A stretch of DNA of 64,000 nt from Adhaeribacter radiodurans (lineage in GTDB: Bacteria > Bacteroidota > Bacteroidia > Cytophagales > Hymenobacteraceae), in the NCBI RefSeq assembly GCF_014075995.1, contig NZ_CP055153.1:6735363-6799362 (forward strand), written 5' to 3'. Within the stretch, counting starts at the first letter, position 1. The number at the start of each line of letters is the position of its first letter. Shown in pieces: positions 56,441-64,000 of this stretch. A model generated the notes under the pieces. It made no database searches, was not told where the DNA came from, and worked only from the letters and a program-made list of their open reading frames with translations. Both the position numbers and the translations under genes were made by a program.

Positions 56441-57871
56441 CTACCCGTTTGCGCTTCCAGAAAAGCCCTTGAGCATTACCGGTTTAGCAAATGTATACTG
56501 GTATAACACTGCCCGAATGTAGCGCGGTGGTTGGTTGGGAAAGGGATTGCTCTTAAACAAACTTACCGACCCGGGATCATTATGCAAAAGTTTCCAAACG
56601 AGGTGGAGCGTCCAGGGATATTCTTCGGGTGAGGACATGGCCGCAAACCACATTTGCCAGTCTAAACGCAATTGATACGGCGCTATTTGCGGTGGGCGCT
56701 TGTTTAAAGAAACTGGTAGTCCTTTGTAGATATAAGGTTGCCAATTGGCTTTGTCGTCAGGGTTGGCGTCCAGAGTTCCTTCAAATACTACATTTAGCCG
56801 TTCTTTACCTACGGTTCCAAAAGCGCCGTAAGTATTTACCAGTCCAAGTGGATCGAAGGACGTATTCATAATTTGACTGGGTGATAACAGATTAATAGCT
56901 GGCTGAATGCTCAGGATGGCAATAAGAGCCGTTGCCACCCAGGCAGTTATACGCATAGGCGAAGATTCTTCGGCGTTTGCTGCCGCAGTTTCGGCCATAC
57001 GCACCAGTCGCCGGGGGAGTAGCCGCGCCCAGAAACCATCATCGAAACAGGCTAAAGCGGGAATAATCGTAAGCCAGTTTAAAAAAGAAAGATTGCCGCT
57101 TAAAATAATGTTAAACTGAAATAACACAATTACTACTCCCGCAATATGGCGGGCCAACCGAGGCCAGAAAACAAACCAGGGGGCTACCAATTCGCCCAGA
57201 TGATTGAACCAGACGCCAGTTTTCAGAACGGCATGCGGTAAAAAATGAAACCACCGGCTTAAAGGTCCAGGAATAGGTTGCGTTTCGAAATGATAATACA
57301 AAGCAGTCGCATCGCGCCAAATTTCATCTCCCCGGATTTTAATTAACCCGGCTCCTAACATAATCCGGAAAATTAACCAGCGAAATAATACAATAATCGG
57401 AAAAGGTGGTTCGCGTTTCGGGAAAGGCCGCAGGTCGAGTAAGGGACAAAGAAAAATAGCCAGGAATCCGGTTTCGGTAAGCTGTATTTCCCAGCCGTAA
57501 CCGTACCATTCTTGTCCTACGTGCTTAATGGATATATAAAATACCCATAGTACCATCAGCATCAGTGCATTCGCGAAGCCAGCTGCTACCACGCAGGAAA
57601 TAATAAATCCGGCCCAGGCAATTGTTAAAAGAGCCGTGTCAGAATGCCAAAACCAAAAAAGTGAGGGCAAGCGCAAAAAGCCGGCACTAACCGAGCCAAG
57701 AGCGGTACTTACCCGGTTTAAATAAAGCTCTACCGGCAACAGTCCATGCGAGCCAATTAAAGGAATAATCTGGTTAATAGCCACCAGAAAAGCAATGGCG
57801 TAAATTACTCCCAGCAAGCGAAGGATAACAAAGCGGGTAAGCCAATAAGTTGGCGGCGATTCTAAATCCAT
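56441..57871 (-). CDS. Lipase maturation factor family membrane protein (C-terminus frameshifted)
   Basis: These 476 residues cover a multi-pass membrane protein (several Trp-rich helices from ~10 to 330) with the LMF1/2 signature (RWLIFRIMLGAGLIKIRGDE and WRDATALYYHFETQPIPGPL). The frame ends at LKGFSGSANG. Shifting frame at the aaggg run near 56463 gives GLFWKRKRVGIWLPALSAND, then SLVEYLKSYGWLP and a stop at 56364, which matches the normal family end. One base seems to be missing, either a real mutation or an assembly error at a G run. The family helps lipases fold in animals; the bacterial role is unknown. Confidence 0.85.
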   Translation of the reverse strand: MDLESPPTYWLTRFVILRLLGVIYAIAFLVAINQIIPLIGSHGLLPVELYLNRVSTALGSVSAGFLRLPSLFWFWHSDTALLTIAWAGFIISCVVAAGFANALMLMVLWVFYISIKHVGQEWYGYGWEIQLTETGFLAIFLCPLLDLRPFPKREPPFPIIVLFRWLIFRIMLGAGLIKIRGDEIWRDATALYYHFETQPIPGPLSRWFHFLPHAVLKTGVWFNHLGELVAPWFVFWPRLARHIAGVVIVLFQFNIILSGNLSFLNWLTIIPALACFDDGFWARLLPRRLVRMAETAAANAEESSPMRITAWVATALIAILSIQPAINLLSPSQIMNTSFDPLGLVNTYGAFGTVGKERLNVVFEGTLDANPDDKANWQPYIYKGLPVSLNKRPPQIAPYQLRLDWQMWFAAMSSPEEYPWTLHLVWKLLHNDPGSVSLFKSNPFPNQPPRYIRAVLYQYTFAKPVMLKGFSGSANG

Positions 57872-58210
57872 TTTGTTTTTCCTAAATGGAAGATAATACC
57901 TCTGTTGCTTTATTCTTCTTAGCAGATTAGATAAGCAGGGAGATTGCTATTCATCTGCGGATGCAAGTTGTGCTTACCTTATCTTTTAAGCCAGATTTTC
58001 TGACTAATTCTTGTCTGTAAATACGTAAGAACAGTTAGTTGTTTTCTGTTTAAGATGGATTGTTTTACGCCGATAAATCAGAATAATAAAAGAGAGAAAT
58101 TACCCAAGAGCAGGAAGGTAGGTTTTGCATTTACTAATATTAACCAATAGTTATTTTGAGATGGATTTTTTTCTTTTTTGATGAGTGTAAGCCACTCCTG
58201 GCAATTGTAT
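57872..58210. other. Intergenic region, nothing recognised
   Basis: 339 bp between two minus-strand genes. It should contain the LMF gene promoter; no strict consensus match was found. Confidence 0.4.
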
Positions 58211-58792
58211 TTACTTTTTCTTTTCCTGATTGGCTTTTACTACTTCTCTGATTGACTTATCTCTAATTAGAACATCTTTTATAACGGCGTTTCCATTGTT
58301 AATACTTACTAAAGCGTACGTTATTTGAGTAGTGTCTTGCTGCAGTTGCTGGTAAATTAATTCGGCGTCATACGCTTTCGACTCTTCCAGGTAAAAGCGG
58401 TCGAATGGATAATCAATCGTTAGCTGGTTAGAGCCATTATCTGTAACGTAGCGCACTTTAGCTTTTACAAAAGGCACGTTGTTTCCCGGCTTTTCTTTTG
58501 CAACTGATTTTATTTTGGCAAAACCATCTTTGCCTATAGCAAGCGAAACGTAAACAGGTTCGCCGGTAATCCAATTCTCTTTTTCCGGAACTTTAATTTC
58601 GTTTTCGGCATAATTTAAGGTAATGTATTTACCTCGGAAAGGATCGTGCGGATCAACGGGGGCCGTTTTAAACTTAAATTCGGTTCCTATTTTCAGTATT
58701 TTTTTCTGGTCTAAAATCATTTTGGCCGGAACGTATAACTGCACCAAGGCCACCAGAATAAATGTAGCTATTATAAATTTCTTACTGCTCAT
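58211..58792 (-). CDS. GDYXXLXY domain protein
   Basis: The 193-residue protein has an N-terminal membrane anchor (FIIATFILVALVQLYVPAKM) and the domain motif DPFRGKYITLNYAEN, the GDYxxLxY-like element with K in place of D, and a second motif YPFDRFYLEESKA. The family is almost always paired with a DUF2157 protein, as here: the start codon overlaps the DUF2157 gene by 11 bases. It probably acts in the envelope; function unknown. Confidence 0.88.
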   Translation of the reverse strand: MSSKKFIIATFILVALVQLYVPAKMILDQKKILKIGTEFKFKTAPVDPHDPFRGKYITLNYAENEIKVPEKENWITGEPVYVSLAIGKDGFAKIKSVAKEKPGNNVPFVKAKVRYVTDNGSNQLTIDYPFDRFYLEESKAYDAELIYQQLQQDTTQITYALVSINNGNAVIKDVLIRDKSIREVVKANQEKKK

Positions 58793-60062
58793 TTGTTTTT
58801 CTCTTTTTAAGAAGCCAGTAATTTGCCCCGAAGAAACCTGCCCCGACTAATACAAATAATAATCCTCTGATAACAAAACTCAGGTCCGTATCAAAGAACC
58901 GGCAGAGTATTAACGTAGTAATAATCAGTAATCCTAAGTTTAGCACGCCTAAATGGCTTTTCGCTGCGCCTTCTCGCATAGTTAAGATACCTATTACTAA
59001 AATTAGAAGATTAACCAACCCTGCTGCTATGGGTGCGAATAGCCCGATGATAAAAATAATAATGAAAAAAGTAAAAACAGGTTCTAGCTGCGGTAGAGTG
59101 ATTAATGCCTTGCTTCTTCGTCTAAAAAATAGAAGCCCTCCGGCAAATAGGGTAATTAATACAGCTGCATACCATTCGGGAGCAGTAAATATTTGGTTGT
59201 TGGATAAGAGTTCTTCGCTTACATTTTGCCAGAACCCATTAAAGCTTAAAACAAATAGCAATAACATGGTGCCTAATGTTCCTATTAGCTTATAGCTATT
59301 ATTTTTGAGCTTTTGCTGCGCGAAAAAATCTAAATTCCCTACTAAAATAAAAAATCCGAAAAGGCTGCAATAAGCTATAAATAATAATTCTTCTGTTTCT
59401 TTCGCTACGGTTACCAGTGCTATGGCAATTGATAAAGGGATTAGCCAGTTATGGAAAATCATAAAATTACTGGTCGGCTTTTTTCGGTACAATTGGTAAT
59501 AATGGGGTAAAATGCCAAACAACAGCAACCAGTACCAATATGAATTAGAGGAAGAACCAAAATCAAGGTGCGTAACATAATACGTAAGGCAGGCTAGGTA
59601 AAGCAAGGAGGTACCCGAAGACGGCATCAGGTAAACCAAAGGCAGACAAAGAAGCATCCAGGTAAGCAGGAATGTACCGGTGCCACCCGGAATATGATAA
59701 ATCTGGCCTACAAGAGCAATGCTGGCGCCAACGGCAAAAAATAGAAAAACGCTTCCACTTTCGCGCCAGGTTGTACTCGCTTGTTTTTTAATTAGTGTAT
59801 ACCCGCAAAGTATTTGCCCGAGGAGCAGGGGTAAAAAGGCAAAAAAGGTTTTAGTAATTCTGGAAAGTTCGTCCCAGTTGTGCGCCATCATCAGAATAAT
59901 TCCCAACCCTACCAGAATGGAGCCAATTATTGCAAAAACAATGTAAAGTTGGTTGGGAGAGGCACTGCCTTTGCTTTGATAATAATTCCGGATTTTGTCG
60001 GCCGTTTCCGGGGTAATTACGTCCGCCTTTACGAGTTCAGGAATGTCTTTGAGTATGCGCAT
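58782..60062 (-). CDS. DUF2157 multi-pass membrane protein
   Basis: The 426-residue protein has a soluble N-terminal ~40 residues (VITPETADKIRNYYQSKG) and then about ten or more hydrophobic helices (LYIVFAIIGSILVGLGIILM; IIIFIIGLFAPIAAGLVNLL). It fits DUF2157 in order and length. Its end overlaps the GDYXXLXY gene, so the two are co-translated. No transport or enzymatic role is established. Confidence 0.88.
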   Translation of the reverse strand: MRILKDIPELVKADVITPETADKIRNYYQSKGSASPNQLYIVFAIIGSILVGLGIILMMAHNWDELSRITKTFFAFLPLLLGQILCGYTLIKKQASTTWRESGSVFLFFAVGASIALVGQIYHIPGGTGTFLLTWMLLCLPLVYLMPSSGTSLLYLACLTYYVTHLDFGSSSNSYWYWLLLFGILPHYYQLYRKKPTSNFMIFHNWLIPLSIAIALVTVAKETEELLFIAYCSLFGFFILVGNLDFFAQQKLKNNSYKLIGTLGTMLLLFVLSFNGFWQNVSEELLSNNQIFTAPEWYAAVLITLFAGGLLFFRRRSKALITLPQLEPVFTFFIIIFIIGLFAPIAAGLVNLLILVIGILTMREGAAKSHLGVLNLGLLIITTLILCRFFDTDLSFVIRGLLFVLVGAGFFGANYWLLKKRKTNEQ

Positions 60063-60209
60063 GTACTATTTTTCCGTTTAGCTATTGCAAATGCAAGGCT
60101 TTTTCGGGTGGGTTAACCCTGGTGTTTTGTAATAACGTATTTCTTAATTGTTTTCTATATACTGTATTTCTTTTGTTCAATTAAAGAAAGAGTATAAGAC
60201 GAGCGACCA

Positions 60210-60770
60210 TCAAAAATCAACTACCTTAAAATTTGGGTTAGAGTGGTGGGATTTGTACAACTTTCGGATAATACTAATTTGCCCACGGTGATAAATTTCG
60301 TCTTCTACCATGTGGTATAGGGCCCAGGCCAGATTACATCCCGTAACCGGATCATAATCTTCTATGCGCTTCACAAAATTAGTAAAAGTGATTTTTTGTA
60401 AGGCCTCCATCAGCATTCTCCTGGACTCTTTTAATTCTATTATATACGCATCCGTTGGTTGCTTTTTTATTAACTGCGGCAGATAAGGACCCATTTCCAT
60501 GCCCGGTAACCATTGGTTGTTCTCTTCATCGGTTAACTTTCTACCTTCCACAAATTCAATTCTAAAGTAATGTTCAATGGCTGTTATGTGCGCTAACAAA
60601 GCCCCGATTGTATTCCAGCCTTCCTGAAATTGCCAATCTATTTCGGCGGTAGGTATGTTGGCAATTGCTTGGAGCGTGGTAATACGAGCGTCTTCCAAAA
60701 TTCCGAGTAAATAGTCGATAGAATGGTCCTGCGTTTTGCCAAATTCAATTATAAACCTTCTTTTTTCCAT
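60210..60770 (-). CDS. DinB family protein
   Basis: An open frame runs up to 60923, but the Met at 60770 (MEKRRFIIEFGKTQDHSIDY) is the likely start; the upstream part reads like noncoding sequence. The 186 residues form a four-helix DinB bundle with metal-binding His in LLAHITAIEH and in YHMVEDEIYHRGQI. Such proteins are putative metal-dependent transferases, often acting on thiols. Function here is unknown. Confidence 0.85.
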   Translation of the reverse strand: MEKRRFIIEFGKTQDHSIDYLLGILEDARITTLQAIANIPTAEIDWQFQEGWNTIGALLAHITAIEHYFRIEFVEGRKLTDEENNQWLPGMEMGPYLPQLIKKQPTDAYIIELKESRRMLMEALQKITFTNFVKRIEDYDPVTGCNLAWALYHMVEDEIYHRGQISIIRKLYKSHHSNPNFKVVDF

Positions 60771-61170
60771 AATGGTACTTCTGTTTTTTAAGTTACTGCA
60801 TCCGGAAGTAACTTTATAAAATGCTGGTAAAATTAAGCGGTAAATGAGATTAAATAATTCATAACTATTTTCTAAACTGGTGCGGGTACGCCTAAATAAT
60901 GCCAGATACCATTTATTTTTCAAGCATTATGGTTTTACTTTTTTAGAAAAATATATTCCATTAATAGCGGCAATTAAGCCTTGGTTTACTTGTAATTACC
61001 TGATCAATTTCGTATTTTCCTCTCTATAATTCTTCCGTTAATAGATCAGGTTTATTGCTTCCCGAATGCACGGTTGTGCCACCTTTTGCTTTCTGAATGG
61101 CTAAGGTTTTTATAAGCTCATTTACTAACTACCCATACCAGTTAAGATAGATTTTAGCCTCCTTATCTAG
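60771..61170. other. Intergenic region, nothing recognised
   Basis: 400 bp between divergent units. A weak open frame (upstream extension of the DinB gene) is treated as noncoding. No repeat or RNA is seen. Confidence 0.4.
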
Positions 61171-61443
61171 GCAGCAATTAATGGCAAGCTGTCGAGTCTT
61201 GTTCTAAGGACAAAAGAAAAAGTAAATACTGCCCGCCAATTCTTTTTAATGCTGTTTACAATAGGTGAAAACGGGTTGTCTGGAGCGGATGTGCCTAATT
61301 TTTTAATTGGCGAACCCTTTACTTTTAATGTTACCCCTGGAACCAGCCGGTACCTGGAAGTAAACGCAACCAATCTTGTTGAGAGTGCCACCGGTAAACA
61401 GTATTGCTTCAATAATTTCGTAATTATTCATATTCAAGCATAA
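61171..61443 (+). CDS. Short ORF coupled to the carbohydrate-binding lipoprotein gene
   Basis: The frame is open from 61171; a Met at 61249 gives 64 residues (MLFTIGENGLSGADVPNFLI onwards). Its TAA overlaps the ATG of the next gene (TAATG at 61441-61445), which suggests translational coupling. The sequence (FTFNVTPGTSRYLEVNATN) looks like the end of a beta-rich extracellular domain, so it may instead be the 3' remnant of a longer, lost gene. No family is recognised. Confidence 0.45.
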   Translation, partial: AAINGKLSSLVLRTKEKVNTARQFFLMLFTIGENGLSGADVPNFLIGEPFTFNVTPGTSRYLEVNATNLVESATGKQYCFNNFVIIHIQA

Positions 61444-63257
61444 TGAAACATTTAAACAAAAATTCGGCTATCTGCAATTTTTTATTTCCGGGAAGGAGGC
61501 TGTTTATTCATTTTCTTGTGGCAGCTGCTTTTTTCTTTACCGGTTGTGAAAAAGATCTGCTTCACTCAAATGAATTAATTGTGCCTGCTAAAAACTCCAG
61601 CCTAAATGCTACAAGTAGTACTACCGGTACGTATGAAGCGGAACAAGGCGTTCTCAATGGAGCAGTAGTAGCCACTAGTCAGGCAGGCTATACCGGAAGC
61701 GGATTTGTGGACTACGTTTATACAACCGGTGATTTTATCGAATGGACGGTAGATGCGACAACTGCCGGTTCCTTTTTGTTAAAATTCCGGTATGCCAATG
61801 GTGGAACTACCAATCGGCCTTTGCAACTGCAAGTAAATGGAAAAGTAGTTTCGGCTAGCCTTGCTTTTTCAACAACCGGTGGCTGGGCAACTTGGTCAGT
61901 TTCTTCACCCACGGTGGCAAATTTAACAGGCGGAACAAATAAAATTCGTTTAACTACCATTGGTTCTAACGGGCCAAATATAGATCATCTGGTAGTTGAG
62001 GCTGCTGTCACACAATCAGGAACAATGGAAGCTGAACAAGCCGTCTTGAATGGAGCAGTGGTGGCTATTAGCCAATCAGGTTATACCGGAACCGGCTTTG
62101 CAGATTATGTACATGCAAGTGGCGATTTTGTTGAATGGACCGTGAATGCCGCGGCGGCTGGCTCTTTTTTGCTCCAGTTTAGATACGCAAATGGAGGAAC
62201 CACTAATCGCCCTTTACAACTACAAGTTAACGGAATGGTCGTTTCGGCTAGTCTGGCTTTTTCTCCCACTAGTGGTTGGGGAACCTGGTCGGTTTCCTCT
62301 ACAACCGCTGATTTAATGACGGGTGCCAACAAAATACGATTAACTACCATTGGTTCTAACGGGCCTAACCTCGATAACCTTACTTATAGCAGCGGCAGTA
62401 CGAAACACATTCTTTACCTGGTCGATAATGGCTTTAGTAAGCTTCTCTTCCTGAATCAGAAGGACCCATCGAAAAATTGGAAAGTGTCGATTCCTGGCGG
62501 CTCGCGCGACCTGCAGTTGGTTGCCAATAACAAGATACTAGTAAGCCACAGCAATGGCGCCGCCGAATACGATCGCATTACCGGAGCCAAAGGTTGGTCA
62601 ATCAGCACGTACTCGGGTGTTTCTACTGCGCAACGCTTGTCTAATGGCAATACCTTACTTGGTTGGTCAAGGGCAGCCTCCGGAACCACACCTGCCAGAA
62701 TAATACTATCAGAAATCAATAGCGCTGGTAAGGAAGTTTCAAAGATTACGATCAACAATATCACCACATTTCGCCTTGCCCGTCGGCTATCCAATGGCCA
62801 CACGTTAATCACCGGCGACATCAACAACGACTTGAAGTATAAAGTGTTCGAGGTTGATGCAAAGGGCATTATCGTTTGGCAGCAACTGCTGTACGGGGGT
62901 AAGGGCTACGTTGCCAACCGCCTTACTAATGGCGACACTCGGGCCACAATGGGACCCGTTGGTAATTTGTACGAGCCCGGAAAAGATGACAACAAGGTGC
63001 TACAACTTAGCCCAACCGGCACCATCGTTAAGTTTTGGGGCGGCATGGCCAATCACCCGAATGCCAGGCTAAGAAAATTCTCAGGCTACAGCGTTGTTCC
63101 CGGCAATGGTAATATTTTGGTTGCTAACTGGCTCGGCGATGGCAACATTGGCACGGGGCCGCACGCAGTGGAATTTGATACCAACAATAACCTAGTATGG
63201 AGTTGGGAAGATCATTCTGCCGCTCAAACTATCACTAATCTTCTAGTAATCGAGTAG
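61443..63257 (+). CDS. Lipoprotein with two carbohydrate-binding modules and an arylsulfotransferase-like propeller
   Basis: The 604-residue protein has a lipoprotein signal (FLVAAAFFFTGCEKD) and two near-identical ~125-residue CBM6/CBM35-type modules (~64-185 and ~193-315; both have YEAEQ/MEAEQ, YANGGTTNRPLQLQVNG and NKIRLTTIGSNGPN). The C-terminal ~285 residues form a propeller with ILYLVDNGFSKLLFLNQ, RLSNGNTLLGW, RLSNGHTLITGD and a WSWEDHS end, as in arylsulfotransferase- and PQQ-like propellers. It is probably anchored in the envelope and binds glycans; catalysis is not shown by the sequence. Confidence 0.85.
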   Translation: MKHLNKNSAICNFLFPGRRLFIHFLVAAAFFFTGCEKDLLHSNELIVPAKNSSLNATSSTTGTYEAEQGVLNGAVVATSQAGYTGSGFVDYVYTTGDFIEWTVDATTAGSFLLKFRYANGGTTNRPLQLQVNGKVVSASLAFSTTGGWATWSVSSPTVANLTGGTNKIRLTTIGSNGPNIDHLVVEAAVTQSGTMEAEQAVLNGAVVAISQSGYTGTGFADYVHASGDFVEWTVNAAAAGSFLLQFRYANGGTTNRPLQLQVNGMVVSASLAFSPTSGWGTWSVSSTTADLMTGANKIRLTTIGSNGPNLDNLTYSSGSTKHILYLVDNGFSKLLFLNQKDPSKNWKVSIPGGSRDLQLVANNKILVSHSNGAAEYDRITGAKGWSISTYSGVSTAQRLSNGNTLLGWSRAASGTTPARIILSEINSAGKEVSKITINNITTFRLARRLSNGHTLITGDINNDLKYKVFEVDAKGIIVWQQLLYGGKGYVANRLTNGDTRATMGPVGNLYEPGKDDNKVLQLSPTGTIVKFWGGMANHPNARLRKFSGYSVVPGNGNILVANWLGDGNIGTGPHAVEFDTNNNLVWSWEDHSAAQTITNLLVIE

Positions 63258-63678
63258 GCAAGCCATCGGCTCGCGTGGGTACTACGCTATTGAATAATTA
63301 TTGTACCTTAGTATCTGCCTGTTCAATAGCGCTTACCTATCCTGATTAATTTGTCCTATTTTCCTCATTCTAGGTTAGGTAATGTACTTCTCTCCGAAGA
63401 ATGAATACTAACTGCTGTACTACTAACTCAGAAGATAAACGGAGGTGAGAAGAGATTAAACTTATCCAAAAACTTATATAAAGGATTGTGTTTCCAGAAA
63501 AATTTACTTTATTTAATCTTTAAATACCAAAAGCAATTAACCTTATCATATTTATTTTATTACCGACTACCAACCAGTTACGCTTATCCTGTCTCCACCC
63601 CAGAAAATAACCTCTTGGGACTGTTAATTTTGCTTCTTTTTAGCCAGTAGCTCACGCTTGTCATACATATTGCTAGTT
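63258..63678. other. Intergenic region with a weak hairpin
   Basis: The 421 bp contain an inverted repeat cgctattgaa/ttcaatagcg (63285-63294 and 63322-63331, 27-base loop), possibly ending the lipoprotein transcript. The rest is AT-rich and should hold the promoter for the hydrolase at 63679. Confidence 0.4.
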
Positions 63679-64000
63679 ATGTTGCGTCCTTTTTCTACTA
63701 TTTCTTTATTACTGGTAGGTCTTAGTTGCCTATTGTTTTCCTACACTGCCAGGCCTTCCAAAACACCTGTAGGAGTAAGTAATTACACTACTGCAAAAGA
63801 TGGCACCTCTATATTTTACACCACTGCCGGAAAAGGCAATATTACCCTGCTCTTTGTCCATTGCTGGACCTGTGATCAAACCTACTGGCGTAAACAACTC
63901 GATTACTTTGCCCAAAACTATCAGGTAGTAGCTTTGGATTTGGCCGGACATGGTAAGTCGGGTCCTAATCGAAAATCATATACCATGAAGAGTTTCGGCG
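63679..64000 (+). CDS. Alpha/beta hydrolase, exported (partial, runs off the window)
   Basis: The first 107 codons are present. A signal-like N-terminus (TISLLLVGLSCLLFSYTA) is followed by an alpha/beta hydrolase start: TTAGKGNITLLFVHCWTCDQ, then YWRKQLDYFAQNYQVVALDL, AGHGKSGPNRK. The oxyanion-loop position (HG in relatives) reads HCWTC. The nucleophile elbow and the rest lie outside. Confidence 0.85.
   Translation, partial: MLRPFSTISLLLVGLSCLLFSYTARPSKTPVGVSNYTTAKDGTSIFYTTAGKGNITLLFVHCWTCDQTYWRKQLDYFAQNYQVVALDLAGHGKSGPNRKSYTMKSFG

Noticed and set aside
60771..60923. N-terminal extension of the DinB gene by 51 codons
   Set aside because: The family begins at about the Met at 60770; the upstream residues resemble noncoding AT-rich sequence.

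Overview
The window looks like a chromosomal piece from a Bacteroidota bacterium, most likely order Cytophagales and near Hymenobacteraceae (an Adhaeribacter-like genome). The reasons are low G+C, a 2054-residue secreted protein ending in a type IX secretion sorting domain, boxes matching the Bacteroidota -7 consensus TAnnTTTG (clearest at 46506), a REP-associated tyrosine transposase with its REP repeats, and many families common in this group (DUF4097, CotH, GDYXXLXY/DUF2157, sigma-54 regulator with MacA/MacB-type exporter). The genus is an inference; no ribosomal RNA is present.

Region 1 (1-18 kb) is a tRNA-Ser gene followed by a tRNA-like scar and then a DNA-processing/defence island. Two divergent operons leave a 377-bp spacer. 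Leftward: an SF1B (RecD-like) helicase with a C-terminal nuclease-like domain, then a protein joining an OB/cold-shock-like N-terminus, a phospholipase-D-like domain and a TerF-like von Willebrand A domain. Rightward: a tightly packed operon of type III methyltransferase (Mod), AlbA/Schlafen-type ATP-binding protein, type III restriction subunit (Res, split by a frameshift), a PLD-SNF2 helicase and a DUF4391 protein. The Res frameshift lies inside a perfect 16-bp inverted repeat and fits a quasi-palindrome (template-switch) mutation. This island is the best candidate for an undescribed system.

Region 2 (18.1-20.1 kb) is a scarred junction: an IS3-family element (18581-19789) sits between two unrelated truncated genes without a target duplication.

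Region 3 (20.3-34.3 kb) holds an amidohydrolase lipoprotein, a HAD phosphatase, a DUF4097 adhesin-like protein, an AraC-type regulator, two serine hydrolases (one with a frameshifted end, one fused to TPR-like and CBM48-like parts), and a MacA/MacB-type export operon whose permease is reduced to a pseudogene. The divergent sigma-54 response regulator and histidine kinase probably controlled it.

Region 4 (34.3-36.4 kb) is a REP/RAYT module: three REP copies, a RAYT transposase, and a stand-alone HsdR_N-type nuclease gene between two copies.

Region 5 (36.5-64 kb) is mostly housekeeping and secreted functions: the giant sorting-domain protein, penicillin-binding protein 1C, an inverted pair of 201-bp repeats, an ABC-F ATPase, a run of small redox/stress enzymes (SDR, DsbA-like, PfpI-like, dienelactone hydrolase), a CotH lipoprotein, small hypothetical proteins, a frameshifted lipase maturation factor, the GDYXXLXY/DUF2157 pair, a DinB protein, a tandem carbohydrate-binding lipoprotein and the start of an alpha/beta hydrolase. 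Several genes are broken by single-base shifts at short homopolymers, so real decay and assembly error both need to be considered.
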